A stretch of 34,981 bases of DNA from Actinomycetota bacterium. Lineage in GTDB: Bacteria; Actinomycetota; Acidimicrobiia; Acidimicrobiales; Ilumatobacteraceae. The position numbers were made by a program, and so were the translations under genes. Within the stretch, counting starts at the first letter, position 1. Every line of letters begins with the position of its first letter. A model generated the notes under the pieces. That model was given only the letters and a program-made list of their open reading frames with translations, made no database searches and had not been told where the DNA came from. The stretch spans positions 1-34,981 of the forward strand of contig JAQCDG010000005.1 of the NCBI GenBank assembly GCA_027731085.1. The letters run 5' to 3'. Positions 1-8,950 of the stretch are shown here, one piece after another.

Positions 1-1
1 G

Positions 2-457
2 GCTGCGCAAATTGCGGGGATTACATATCGTCAACTTGACTATTGGGCTCGCACAAATTTGATTCGTCCGTCTTTGAGCGATGCCAAGGGCAGCGGCTCG
101 CGACGAAGCTATGAATATCGAGATCTTCTCGAGTTAAGAGTTATTAAGCAGTTGCTTGACGCCGGCATCAAGCTCGAGTCTGTTCGTGAGGTTTTCAATT
201 ACTTGCGTAGTCATGTTGACACTGAGATTGCGGCTGCACACATCGTGATTAGCGGCAAAGCAGTCGTGCTTTGCCAGGGCGATCAACTAGTTGACGTTGT
301 TCGCAATGGTCAGGGTGTACTCAACGTTTTGCCATTGGCGAACATCAAGTCAGATGTCGACGCAATGATTGTCAGCCTCGGCGAGAAAACGAACTTGCCG
401 AACACGCATTCAGTCGCAGGTTCGTCGCCAATCTCGAATCAGTCAGCAGTCGTTTAG
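2..457 (+). CDS. MerR-family transcriptional regulator, Rv1830-like (5' truncated by the window)
   Basis: The frame is open upstream of the listed TTG at 59: AAQIAGITYRQLDYWARTNLIRPSL...GSGSRRSYEYRDLLELRVIKQLLDAGIKLESVREV. This is a MerR winged-helix pattern with a C-terminal 'DQLVDVVRNGQGVLNVLPL' segment. Confidence 0.88.
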   Translation, partial: AAQIAGITYRQLDYWARTNLIRPSLSDAKGSGSRRSYEYRDLLELRVIKQLLDAGIKLESVREVFNYLRSHVDTEIAAAHIVISGKAVVLCQGDQLVDVVRNGQGVLNVLPLANIKSDVDAMIVSLGEKTNLPNTHSVAGSSPISNQSAVV

Positions 458-462
458 ATTTT

Positions 463-1200
463 ATGAACGAGTCACAAGTCGCGACGACGATCGCACCTTT
501 GATTGGCTCGCTTGGCGCAAAATACATGCTCGACCCAGAAACGCTGGCCCATGGTGCAGCGGCCGGTTATCCAAATGGCTTTGCTTATTATGTCGCGGGT
601 CGCGGGGGAGTGCTTGGCGATGTGGATAGCGACGTTGTGTTTTCGGCGTTTATGTTTTTTGAGCGCAGTTTGATCGACAAGTTGTGGAAGGCGGGTGTCG
701 CCGTCGAGGGTGCGCGAGCAGCAGGGCAGCGTTATTTGCAGGACTGCGACGATTGGGGTCGCAAAAACCTTGCTAAAGTTGAGCAACTAGAACTGTTCAT
801 TGCACCAGCAGAAAAATTTGTTTCGCAAGTTGACAGTTCTGGTTTATCGTTGTTCGCAGCCGTGCGCGCTGAGCCGTTGCCAGTTGATGTCCCGGCCCGT
901 GCCTATCGATTGATTGACTTGATCCGCGAACTTAGAGGATGCGTACATATTGCTGCTTGTGTTACACACGGTCTGTCAGGTCTGGAAGCAATTCTTTCGT
1001 CACCTGGCGAAAATTCTGCCAAGATGCACGGATACGCGCCTCCATATTCTGACTGCTCGCATCTGCGCACTACTCGCGATGTGGTCGAAAAATCAACCAA
1101 TGACGTAATGGCCCGTTTGATCAAGACGCATTTAAGCGAAGCCGAGATGACTCAACTCGCAGAACAAACCGTTCGCGTCTGCGCCGCTATCTCGGCCTAA
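463..1200 (+). CDS. SCO6745/SalK-like conserved protein (putative)
   Basis: 245-aa intact ORF starting 6 bp after the MerR stop. Composition and 'FSAFMFFERSLIDKLWKAG' resemble SCO6745-family proteins; recalled family, not searched. Confidence 0.6.
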   Translation: MNESQVATTIAPLIGSLGAKYMLDPETLAHGAAAGYPNGFAYYVAGRGGVLGDVDSDVVFSAFMFFERSLIDKLWKAGVAVEGARAAGQRYLQDCDDWGRKNLAKVEQLELFIAPAEKFVSQVDSSGLSLFAAVRAEPLPVDVPARAYRLIDLIRELRGCVHIAACVTHGLSGLEAILSSPGENSAKMHGYAPPYSDCSHLRTTRDVVEKSTNDVMARLIKTHLSEAEMTQLAEQTVRVCAAISA

Positions 1201-1227
1201 TGTAAATCGCTTTTAACTAATAGCTTT

Positions 1228-2517
1228 TTATTCAACGGTGCCGTAGGTGCCGACAGAGCCGGACGATTGTTGGCCGAGGGCGATTGCGACAGATTCGTGC
1301 AGATCTCTGGCAAACCAGTCAATTTTGTCATGATGAATTGCGTTCACGGTGCAGTGCAGCGAGTCGGGGGGTGTCTGGCGGTCGACATACCATCCGCGTT
1401 TTGAAAGTTCGTCGGCGACGGCAAAAACATTAAGTGCACTAGGGTCTCGTGCGCCAAAACAGAGCAGAGTCGATTCGGGTTCGGCGCGTAACACAAGATC
1501 GCGTGAGTTGCGCACAGATTCTGCGAGTTGCAAAGTTGCTTCGCGTGCCTCACGTGTAAGTCGCAGGTATCCGTCGTCACCGAGAAAATGCATTACAGCC
1601 CAAGCACTCGCCATTGACCCGCCAGATTTAGTGCCGAGCACGCCTGATGATCCGTATACGCCACCGAGCCAATCGTCGGTGATGAAGCCTTGAAACGATC
1701 GTAAATGTTTTGTCGCATACATAATCACCGAGGCGCCCTTCGATGTGTAGCCAAACTTATGCAGGTCGACAGAAATTGAACTTACGCCGGGCACTTGCAG
1801 ATTCCATGGGGCATTGCTTTCGCCGAGTCGCGCCAAATAGGCGAGCGTGACACCACCCATGCAAGCGTCTACATGACAGTTAATGTCGAAGTCGATTGCA
1901 ATTTTGGCAATGCCGACTATGTCATCGACGACGCCTTGCGGATACTGCGGCGCCGACCCAACAATCAACACCGTATTTTCATCCGTAACTTCGCGCATTG
2001 CAGCAACATCGGCGCGCCAGTCTGGCTGCACTGCAACGCGTCGAACTTCGACACCAAAATATGCCCCAGCCTTGGCGAAAGCCGCATGCGCCGAGGTCGG
2101 CAAGACCATGTTCGGGTTGCAAACACCGCGCAAGGCGAGGAGGCGATCACGAGCCGCCTTTACAGCCATGAGGATGCTTTCTGTGCCGCCAGAAGTCATG
2201 AAACCAGCCGAAAGAGTCGTCGCGCCAAGCCATACGCCAGCCATTGCAACAACCTCGGCCTGTATCCGCTTGAGACTAGGGAAGGCTTCGGTATTAAGGG
2301 CATTCTCGCCGCTGAAGCGTCTGTAGGCCTCCTCAGCGACTGCCAGAGCGTCAGGGCCGGCGTTGTAGGCGAGGCTAAAAGCCCGACCCTCGCGCCAGCG
2401 CACATCACGAGTTCGCATCGCCTCGAGGCTGTCAAAAACCTCGGTTGCCGAACTGCCATTTTTGGGTAGAAGATTTTCGCTCGAAGGTGTCGGTGAGGGA
2501 GGTGCAGATTTAGTCAA
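1228..2517 (-). CDS. PLP-dependent decarboxylase/lyase, sphingosine-1-phosphate-lyase-like
   Basis: 429 aa; TSGGTESILMAVKAARD, HVDACMGG and SVDLHKFGYTSKGASVIMY (PLP Lys in HK) match the group II decarboxylase/S1P lyase fold. TTG start. Confidence 0.82.
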   Translation of the reverse strand: MTKSAPPSPTPSSENLLPKNGSSATEVFDSLEAMRTRDVRWREGRAFSLAYNAGPDALAVAEEAYRRFSGENALNTEAFPSLKRIQAEVVAMAGVWLGATTLSAGFMTSGGTESILMAVKAARDRLLALRGVCNPNMVLPTSAHAAFAKAGAYFGVEVRRVAVQPDWRADVAAMREVTDENTVLIVGSAPQYPQGVVDDIVGIAKIAIDFDINCHVDACMGGVTLAYLARLGESNAPWNLQVPGVSSISVDLHKFGYTSKGASVIMYATKHLRSFQGFITDDWLGGVYGSSGVLGTKSGGSMASAWAVMHFLGDDGYLRLTREAREATLQLAESVRNSRDLVLRAEPESTLLCFGARDPSALNVFAVADELSKRGWYVDRQTPPDSLHCTVNAIHHDKIDWFARDLHESVAIALGQQSSGSVGTYGTVE

Positions 2518-2618
2518 AGTGTTTATTTGCCTAGTTCTGGTCTATATTAACTTTACATAACTAACATTATGGGCGAAACCCTGAGCCAGCGAGGCTATTA
2601 AAACAGCTCGATTTGGCA

Positions 2619-3017
2619 TCATGCTGCGCGACTCGGACTCGGGTGCAACTGATCTTGTGCCAAAGGTTTGGCAGCCTGCAACAACCATTTCAGCGCCGCT
2701 TTGAAGTCGCGTGTTGTTGGGTCGACTGACGGGTCTAGGTCAGCCTCAACGTCGGCTATCGCGCACCGCAAGACATAGACCTGATCACGTAATGCGTCTA
2801 GTTCTTTGCGAGCGATGACCAGTTCGTCTTCGCTGAGGGCTAATTCTGTGGCTCGTTGACGTGCCACCCAATCCCACTGGCGACAAGATTGACTGCAAAA
2901 ACGCCTCGGTCGCCCGGCGCCCGTTCTTTGCGCAATTGGTGATCGACACCATTGGCACCGCGTTGAATCAACTGGATTCAAACTCGATATATCGGCCGGA
3001 TTAATCGATTTCGTCAT
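2619..3017 (-). CDS. Small zinc-finger/coiled-coil conserved protein
   Basis: 132 aa; CQWC...GRPRRFCSQSCRQWDW (CX2C...CX3C) followed by a predicted coiled coil; common actinobacterial motif. Confidence 0.65.
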   Translation of the reverse strand: MTKSINPADISSLNPVDSTRCQWCRSPIAQRTGAGRPRRFCSQSCRQWDWVARQRATELALSEDELVIARKELDALRDQVYVLRCAIADVEADLDPSVDPTTRDFKAALKWLLQAAKPLAQDQLHPSPSRAA

Positions 3018-3078
3018 GACAAAAACTTAGGCCGTGAGAACCCTAATTTGGTGGATTATCCAAAGGCATACTTGACTG

Positions 3079-4137
3079 ATGAAAATTACACTGCCTGCGC
3101 CTAAACGCTTAATGGCTTCAGACAATGCGGCTGGTGTGCACCCCAACATTCTTGAGGCGATCAATCGAGCGAACAGCTTTCATGCACTCGGCTACGGCCA
3201 CGATGAATACACACCGCAGGCCAAACAACTTTTCAATCAACTCTTTGATGCGCAAGTTATAACTGAGTTCGTTTTTGGTGGCACTGGTGCAAATGTGTTG
3301 GCACTCGCCTGCATGCTCAAACCTGCACAAGCAATTGTGTGCACAGCAACGGCTCATATCGCTGTCGACGAGGCCGGTGCTCCTGAACATTTTTTGGGTG
3401 CAAAGTTGATCGATATATCGACTGTCGACGGCAAACTTCGACCGAGCGATATTCGCAGTGTTGCGCATCTACGTGGCAACATTCATCACGCCGAGCCTGC
3501 CGTCGTTTCAATTACCCAAGCGACAGAACTTGGCACGATTTACACAGCCGATGAAGTTCGCGAAATTTGTAACACTGCGCATGAACTCGGCATGCTCGTG
3601 CATATGGATGGTGCGCGGATCGCCAACGCCGCAGTTGCACTCGGCGCAACACCTCAAGCGTTGCGAAGTTTCACGATCGATGCCGGCGTCGATGTGCTCA
3701 GTTTTGGTGGAGTCAAAGCAGGCCTGATGTTCGGCGAGGCTGTTGTCTTTTTCAACACGAGTCTCGCTACGCGCGTAGAATACATCCGCAAACAATTTGC
3801 ACAACTCAACTCAAAGATGAGATTTGTCTCAGCGCAATATGTTGAGTTTTTGCAAAACGATTTAATATATAAACTGGCCGCCAATGCCAACTCGATGGCA
3901 CTCGCCCTTTATGAACAGACCCGGCACCATAAGTCGCTCAACTTGACCTCTCCCCCTGTGGTCAACAGTGTCTTTCCGACGATTCATGAGCCTGCTGCCA
4001 GCGCGCTTCGCGACTGGACATTCTTCTGGGACTGGGACCTACCCAACAATCAATACCGTTGGATGACCGCCTGGGACACGACCTTGGAGGACATCGCGAA
4101 CTTCGCCGGAGGGGTTTCACAAGCGCTCAAGATGTAA
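3079..4137 (+). CDS. Threonine aldolase family protein (beta-eliminating lyase)
   Basis: 352 aa; SDNAAGVHPNILEAI, FGGTGANVLAL, HMDGARIANAAVALG and SFGGVKAGLMFGEAVVF are typical of L-threonine aldolases. Confidence 0.88.
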   Translation: MKITLPAPKRLMASDNAAGVHPNILEAINRANSFHALGYGHDEYTPQAKQLFNQLFDAQVITEFVFGGTGANVLALACMLKPAQAIVCTATAHIAVDEAGAPEHFLGAKLIDISTVDGKLRPSDIRSVAHLRGNIHHAEPAVVSITQATELGTIYTADEVREICNTAHELGMLVHMDGARIANAAVALGATPQALRSFTIDAGVDVLSFGGVKAGLMFGEAVVFFNTSLATRVEYIRKQFAQLNSKMRFVSAQYVEFLQNDLIYKLAANANSMALALYEQTRHHKSLNLTSPPVVNSVFPTIHEPAASALRDWTFFWDWDLPNNQYRWMTAWDTTLEDIANFAGGVSQALKM

Positions 4138-4174
4138 TTGACTGATTAGTTAGTTATCAACTAGTTTTCTGGTT

Positions 4175-4471
4175 GTGCTCAATGACTTCTATCAAAGGAG
4201 ACTTGAAACCGACGATAAGTGGATGAACGACGCGGCATGTCGTGGACTCTCTGATATTTTTTTTCCGCCGGCTGCTGAGCGACCTCAGGCGCGTGAGCGT
4301 CGCGAAGAAATGGCGCGTGCGGTGTGTGAGACATGCGAAGTTCTTTCAACTTGTCGAGACTTCGCACGCAACCATCATGAATATGGTTTTTGGGGCGGCG
4401 AATCAGAAGAGCAACGGCATCAAGCTGGGTTTCATTTGATCGCACCGATTGGCATTCGCGCCCGCTCTTAA
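4175..4471 (+). CDS. WhiB-family iron-sulfur transcriptional regulator
   Basis: 98 aa; WMNDAACRG...CETCEVLSTCRDFA...YGFWGGESEEQR (four Cys, GxWGG turn). True start may be an internal codon. Confidence 0.93.
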   Translation: MLNDFYQRRLETDDKWMNDAACRGLSDIFFPPAAERPQARERREEMARAVCETCEVLSTCRDFARNHHEYGFWGGESEEQRHQAGFHLIAPIGIRARS

Positions 4472-4512
4472 TAAATTCGCTAGCAGCATCTAATTTCCTG
4501 CGAGACTGAGTT

Positions 4513-5598
4513 ATGGCACTCGGCGTATCTCTTGTCGCCGAATCGTTGCCAAATGCCAAAGAAAATGTTCTCGATGCGTGGGCAAGTTTCGGTGACACGC
4601 GATCGATAACCAGTTTCGACGAAGTCTCGGCACATGTATCGACAAACCGCGTTTTCCGCATCACGTTGTCTGACAATTCAAGACTTATTGCCAAAGTAAG
4701 TTCATACGGTTCGTTTTTTCAATTTGCCGAAGATCACGACCGCCTTGCGCGTTGCAGTTCGCTCTTGCGTGGCGGTCGGTGGTCTGGGTTCTTGGCCGAG
4801 GTTTTAACCAAGAATGGTCGGCCCTTCACTTGGTATGACGGCGCATGTTGGGCAGTTTTCTACACCGACGTTCAGGGCGACACGGGGCTACCACGAATTC
4901 TTGAGGACGCCGATGTCGTCAGTTTGGCTACTGAGATTGCAGAATTTCATTTGGCCTGTGCCGCGATCAGTCCGTCGCTGCCGCCAACCTCAAATTCGAT
5001 CAAAGGTGACGCGATTCATTTGTACGACCTGTTGCGCGACGACCAAGCCGCGTCACACTTTGGTCTCGACTCGTTATCGATCACCACATTGCAGCGCTAC
5101 ACGCACGACCTGTTGTTGCATCTCGAAAAGGTTCATTACGACGAATGGACGCGAATACCGATTCTCGTGGACTGGAATCTCGGCAATTTCTCTGTTCGAC
5201 CCAATCCCCAACACGGTGGTTCTTCATTTGAATTCTCAACACGATGGGATTACGACTGGTTTCGCATCGAGTCGCGCCTACTAGATTTTTATTTTCTGAG
5301 TCGTGTTTCATCGCGCACCGGCGACAAGACACAGTTTTCGTATTCAGCCCACACCCTGACCGAGCCGAGATTTGTCAAATTCATCGCTGCTTATCATCAG
5401 GTTTATCCGTTGAGTAAAACTGAAATCGAATTCTTGCCGTTCGCTTATAGGTTCTTCATTCTCAATTATGTGATTCGTGAGGGCGCGCGGTTCTTCAGAC
5501 CAGATCTTTGTGCTCAGTTCAGACGTGACGCAGCCCATCACTATTTGGTCGAATCTGAACGACTTGATCTAACGCAACTGCTTAATGTCGTCGGCTAA
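4513..5598 (+). CDS. Aminoglycoside-phosphotransferase/choline-kinase-fold protein (putative)
   Basis: 361 aa; FRITLSDNSRLIAKVSSYG, ILVDWNLGNFSV (Brenner-like), RWDYDWFRIESRLLDFYFLSR. Confidence 0.6.
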   Translation: MALGVSLVAESLPNAKENVLDAWASFGDTRSITSFDEVSAHVSTNRVFRITLSDNSRLIAKVSSYGSFFQFAEDHDRLARCSSLLRGGRWSGFLAEVLTKNGRPFTWYDGACWAVFYTDVQGDTGLPRILEDADVVSLATEIAEFHLACAAISPSLPPTSNSIKGDAIHLYDLLRDDQAASHFGLDSLSITTLQRYTHDLLLHLEKVHYDEWTRIPILVDWNLGNFSVRPNPQHGGSSFEFSTRWDYDWFRIESRLLDFYFLSRVSSRTGDKTQFSYSAHTLTEPRFVKFIAAYHQVYPLSKTEIEFLPFAYRFFILNYVIREGARFFRPDLCAQFRRDAAHHYLVESERLDLTQLLNVVG

Positions 5599-5635
5599 CA
5601 AATACTTGATATCGAATTTGTCATGACGAAATCGT

Positions 5636-5655
5636 CGCGACTAAATTCAGTCGCG
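5636..5655. terminator. Candidate hairpin CGCGACT-AAATTC-AGTCGCG between convergent genes
   Basis: Perfect 7-bp GC-containing stem with 6-nt loop at the convergent junction of the phosphotransferase-like gene (ends 5598) and gamma-CA (ends 5647). No T-run. Confidence 0.4.
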
Positions 5656-6168
5656 GATCTTGCGCAGTTTTTCGCTGAAGGTCTTACCCTTTGCCACGTA
5701 CACGCGAACTCCGTTTTCAATCTCTTCTCGCCGCGCGCGACCTTCTTTAATCACGACTGGCGAACCAACGGCAAGCGCACCTGCGGGCACAACCGTGTCG
5801 TTGAGCACGACAGAATTAGCGCCGACGACTGCGCCTTTACCGACAACAACACGATGCAAGACGATTGCACCTGTCGAAACCTGCGAGCCAGATTCAATCG
5901 TGCAGGCTTCAAGGTGCACGATGTGCCCGATCACGCAATCGTCGCCCACAATCGTCGGCGTCTCAGGTGTCGTATGAATCACGCAATTATCTTGGATGCT
6001 CGTTCGCGCACCGATTCGAATTTCGCCATCATCACCACGCAAAACCGCACCAGCCCAAATAGTTGACTCGGCGCCAATTTCTACCGCGCCAATTATTACT
6101 GCTTCCGGATGCACGAACGCTGTCTCATGAATCTTTGGCACTCGATCGCCTAATGCGTATATCGCCAC
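5647..6168 (-). CDS. Gamma-carbonic anhydrase family protein (left-handed beta-helix)
   Basis: 173 aa; hexapeptide repeats AVIIGAVEIGAESTIWAGAVLRGDDGEIRIGARTSIQDNCVIH...VIGHIVHLEACTIE with metal-binding His pattern. Confidence 0.93.
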   Translation of the reverse strand: MAIYALGDRVPKIHETAFVHPEAVIIGAVEIGAESTIWAGAVLRGDDGEIRIGARTSIQDNCVIHTTPETPTIVGDDCVIGHIVHLEACTIESGSQVSTGAIVLHRVVVGKGAVVGANSVVLNDTVVPAGALAVGSPVVIKEGRARREEIENGVRVYVAKGKTFSEKLRKIRD

Positions 6169-6236
6169 AAAATTACGGTACTAGTTTCGCCATGCAAATA
6201 TGGCAAATCCAAACTTTGCCTATACCGTAAAGGCTC

Positions 6237-7670
6237 ATGTCTAGGCGTCTTGATATCGAATTGACGAGTACGCGTGAAGACGGAACATGGACATGGCGTG
6301 CAGCCGGTGCAAAGGTGCCCAAGGGTGTCGTTGAATCTTCACTTTTGCCAAATGAATCAAAAATTGGCGACCAACTTAAAATCGAAGCTGACTTCGATAT
6401 TGACGGCATCACGGTTCTTTCTGTCGTGCCACAACGTGACAAATCACAAAAAGCGACATTTCTACAGTTGATCGACGACAAACCTTTCACGGGTGTCACC
6501 GAAAAACTTGCCAAGAAATCGAAATCAGATCGACCCCAACGCGATAAGCGTGGTCCGAGAACTGATCGACCTGAGCGCGCTAAGGATTCAGAGCGTAAGC
6601 CTCGATCCGAGGGTCCTCGACGTGAGCGTGCTCCTCGACGCGAGCGCACGGCTGGCGCACATAGCGACAAGCCGGCTACTCAGGTGGTTCAGATACCTGT
6701 GCGCCCGACAGCAAAACGGCTTAAGCCAAATCGCAAACACCGTGCCGCTGTTTTGCAGTCGCTACCTGTCGAGCAACGAAGCGTCGCCGAGCGAGCCCTT
6801 GCCGGTGGCATTAGAGCCGTTCGTGAAGCGATCAAAACGCAAAACACTCAACTTAAAGCTGAAGGTAAACCAGAGATCAAAGCTGATGGTTTGATCTCGA
6901 TGGCGCAAGACATATTGCCGAAACTTCGCGTTGCCGAATGGCTCGACAAAGCGGAAGCTGCAAAAAGCGAACTTGCACTTCTCGATCTGCGTGACTTGCG
7001 TGCGGTTGTTGTCGGCGCCGACGACCCGATGGTGGTGCGCGATGAAACAACTCGTGAACTAGCGACTGAATTGAAACTTGCTCTCAAACAGCGCCAAGAA
7101 ACTGAAATGGCACAGTGGCTTGAAGACATAAAAGCAGCGCTCAGTGCCACACGAATTTTACGCGCGATCAAACTTTCTGGCGAACCACCAAAAGCCGGTG
7201 TTTTGTTTCCGGTCGAGTTGGGTCAACAAATCGCCATAGCGGCTGCCGACTCGTTGTCGAACGAAGCAAGTTCAGATCGTTGGATTGCGATTCTTGAAGC
7301 GCTCGCATTTTCACCAATCCGAGCTGCGGTGAAACCACTTGGCGCACCGCAAGCAACCACTGATGCCTTGCGACAAACTGTCAAGCGACTAGCACCGTTA
7401 GTGCCGCAGATCGCCGCACTTTTCGCAATCGAGGTTAAGCCTGGTGCACAGACACCGCGTCCATTACGACCACCTCGCCCCAAGCGCGAGTTCAAGCGCA
7501 AGCCAAAGACACCTAAGGCCGCCGCATCAAATGCCCCGGTTGAAGTAGTCGCATCGACCGAAGTAGTCGCATCGACCGAAGTAGTCGCATCGACCGAAGT
7601 AGTCGCATCGACTGCGACCGATATCGTGCTCGAAATGCCAGCCGATTCAACTGCAAGCCAATCCGTCTGA
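6237..7670 (+). CDS. Uncharacterised 477-aa Arg/Lys-rich protein, possible nucleic-acid binding
   Basis: Intact ORF; N-terminal small-domain-like segment, RRER/RPERAK-rich linker, helical middle, basic PRPKREFKRKPKTPK tract and C-terminal EVVAST repeats. No family recognised. Confidence 0.75.
   Translation: MSRRLDIELTSTREDGTWTWRAAGAKVPKGVVESSLLPNESKIGDQLKIEADFDIDGITVLSVVPQRDKSQKATFLQLIDDKPFTGVTEKLAKKSKSDRPQRDKRGPRTDRPERAKDSERKPRSEGPRRERAPRRERTAGAHSDKPATQVVQIPVRPTAKRLKPNRKHRAAVLQSLPVEQRSVAERALAGGIRAVREAIKTQNTQLKAEGKPEIKADGLISMAQDILPKLRVAEWLDKAEAAKSELALLDLRDLRAVVVGADDPMVVRDETTRELATELKLALKQRQETEMAQWLEDIKAALSATRILRAIKLSGEPPKAGVLFPVELGQQIAIAAADSLSNEASSDRWIAILEALAFSPIRAAVKPLGAPQATTDALRQTVKRLAPLVPQIAALFAIEVKPGAQTPRPLRPPRPKREFKRKPKTPKAAASNAPVEVVASTEVVASTEVVASTEVVASTATDIVLEMPADSTASQSV
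7542..7613 (+). repeat. 18-bp tandem repeat, 4 copies (gaagtagtcgcatcgacc)
   Basis: Seen directly: four adjacent copies, the last differing at its final base; encodes EVVASTx4 in frame. Confidence 0.97.
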
Positions 7671-7687
7671 TCAATTAGCCTTGCCGC

Positions 7688-8473
7688 ATGGCAAACATAG
7701 TTGAATACGAAGTACGCGGCAAAGTCGCAATCATCACTCTCAATCGACCCGAAGCACGCAACGCGGTCAATGGTGATGTAGCAAGTGGTCTCGAAGCAGC
7801 TATCGACAAACTTGAAGCCGACTCAAATGTCTGGATTGGTATCCTCGCAGCCAACACGGCCGGTCAAGAACGCCCAGTGTTTTGCGCTGGCGCCGATCTC
7901 AAAGCGATCAACTCTGGTCAAGCGGCGGCTCTGAATACGAAGCGCGGGGGCTTTGGCGGTTTTGTTTATCGTGAACGCAAGAAACCTGTGATCGCCGCAG
8001 TGGACGGTCTGGCAACTGCAGGTGGATGCGAATTAGTGCTCGCTTGCGACATGCTCGTGGCGACCACCCGTTCTGCCTTTGGTTTGGCAGAGGCCACACG
8101 AAATTTAATCGCCGGCGCTGGTGGTTTGTTCAGACTGCCTCGCGCCATCGGTCGAGCCGCAGCAATGGAGGCGATCCTCACTGGTGAGCCATTCTCAGCA
8201 CAACGCGCATATGAACTCGGCATGGTCAATAAGCTCGTCGAACCGAACACGGTCGTAGATGGGGCCTTAGACCTCGCCCATCGCGTCTGCAAAGCCGCTC
8301 CCCTTGCAGTCTGGGCTAGCCGAAAGATTGTGTTGGCTTCAGAAACCGAATCTGATCAAGTTCTAATAGAAATGACGAATAAAGAATTTGGCGCCGTACT
8401 TTCATCAGAAGATACCAAAGAGGGTCTTACTGCGTTCATTGAAAAGCGTCCGCCTAATTGGCAAGGAAAATAG
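7688..8473 (+). CDS. Enoyl-CoA hydratase/isomerase family protein
   Basis: 261 aa; ITLNRPEARNAVNGDV, FCAGADLKAI, AAVDGLATAGGCELVLACDMLVATTRSAFGLAE (crotonase fold). Confidence 0.93.
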   Translation: MANIVEYEVRGKVAIITLNRPEARNAVNGDVASGLEAAIDKLEADSNVWIGILAANTAGQERPVFCAGADLKAINSGQAAALNTKRGGFGGFVYRERKKPVIAAVDGLATAGGCELVLACDMLVATTRSAFGLAEATRNLIAGAGGLFRLPRAIGRAAAMEAILTGEPFSAQRAYELGMVNKLVEPNTVVDGALDLAHRVCKAAPLAVWASRKIVLASETESDQVLIEMTNKEFGAVLSSEDTKEGLTAFIEKRPPNWQGK

Positions 8474-8480
8474 AAACAAA

Positions 8481-8942
8481 TCAATTCTTGAGGTCAGTAG
8501 AAACAGTTATCAGACGGGCAACTAGACCCGAGCGTTCAAAAAGATTTTTTGTCTCGCGATCGCCTGGCAACGCATAAGCATCAAGCGCAACCAAAGACCC
8601 AGACTTCGCCCATGCGATTGTCGTTGAAACCAGCGCATCGCCGATGCCCAAGTTGCGAGCATCTTTGGTCACGAATACTTGCTCGATTGTCGCGATGTTG
8701 CCCGACTTCACCCGCGCGATTCGAGCCAGTAAATAACCCATCACTACATCATTCGATCCGGCTACAAAAGTTACGGTCGAAACTTCGCTAAGTTGCTGCG
8801 ACCAATTCACGCCGATCAAATTGATTTCATCAGCGAGTCGTGAGCCGCCCCGAAACTGATCGAGACTCGCGCGAGCCTCACTTTCAAGCAACTTTAAAAC
8901 TTCGCAGTCACTCTCAGATGCTCTGCGAGTAAAAACCTGCAC
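8481..8942 (-). CDS. GNAT-family N-acetyltransferase
   Basis: 153 aa; MGYLLARIA...ATIEQVFVTKDARNLGIGDALVSTTIAWAK (acetyl-CoA motif A-like). Confidence 0.85.
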   Translation of the reverse strand: MQVFTRRASESDCEVLKLLESEARASLDQFRGGSRLADEINLIGVNWSQQLSEVSTVTFVAGSNDVVMGYLLARIARVKSGNIATIEQVFVTKDARNLGIGDALVSTTIAWAKSGSLVALDAYALPGDRETKNLFERSGLVARLITVSTDLKN

Positions 8943-8950
8943 GACGTTAT

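Noticed and set aside
1795-2469. 224-aa open frame antisense to the PLP-dependent lyase
   Set aside because: Lies within a well-supported gene on the other strand; no family signal.
2518-2618. Possible small RNA or tRNA in the 100-bp gap
   Set aside because: No cloverleaf, strong hairpin or T-run could be folded by eye; it is more likely a promoter region.
5623-6066. 147-aa plus-strand ORF starting MTKSSRLN
   Set aside because: Antisense to the gamma-carbonic anhydrase. Its start coincides with the shared 18-bp motif, which is noted separately, but the product looks non-coding.
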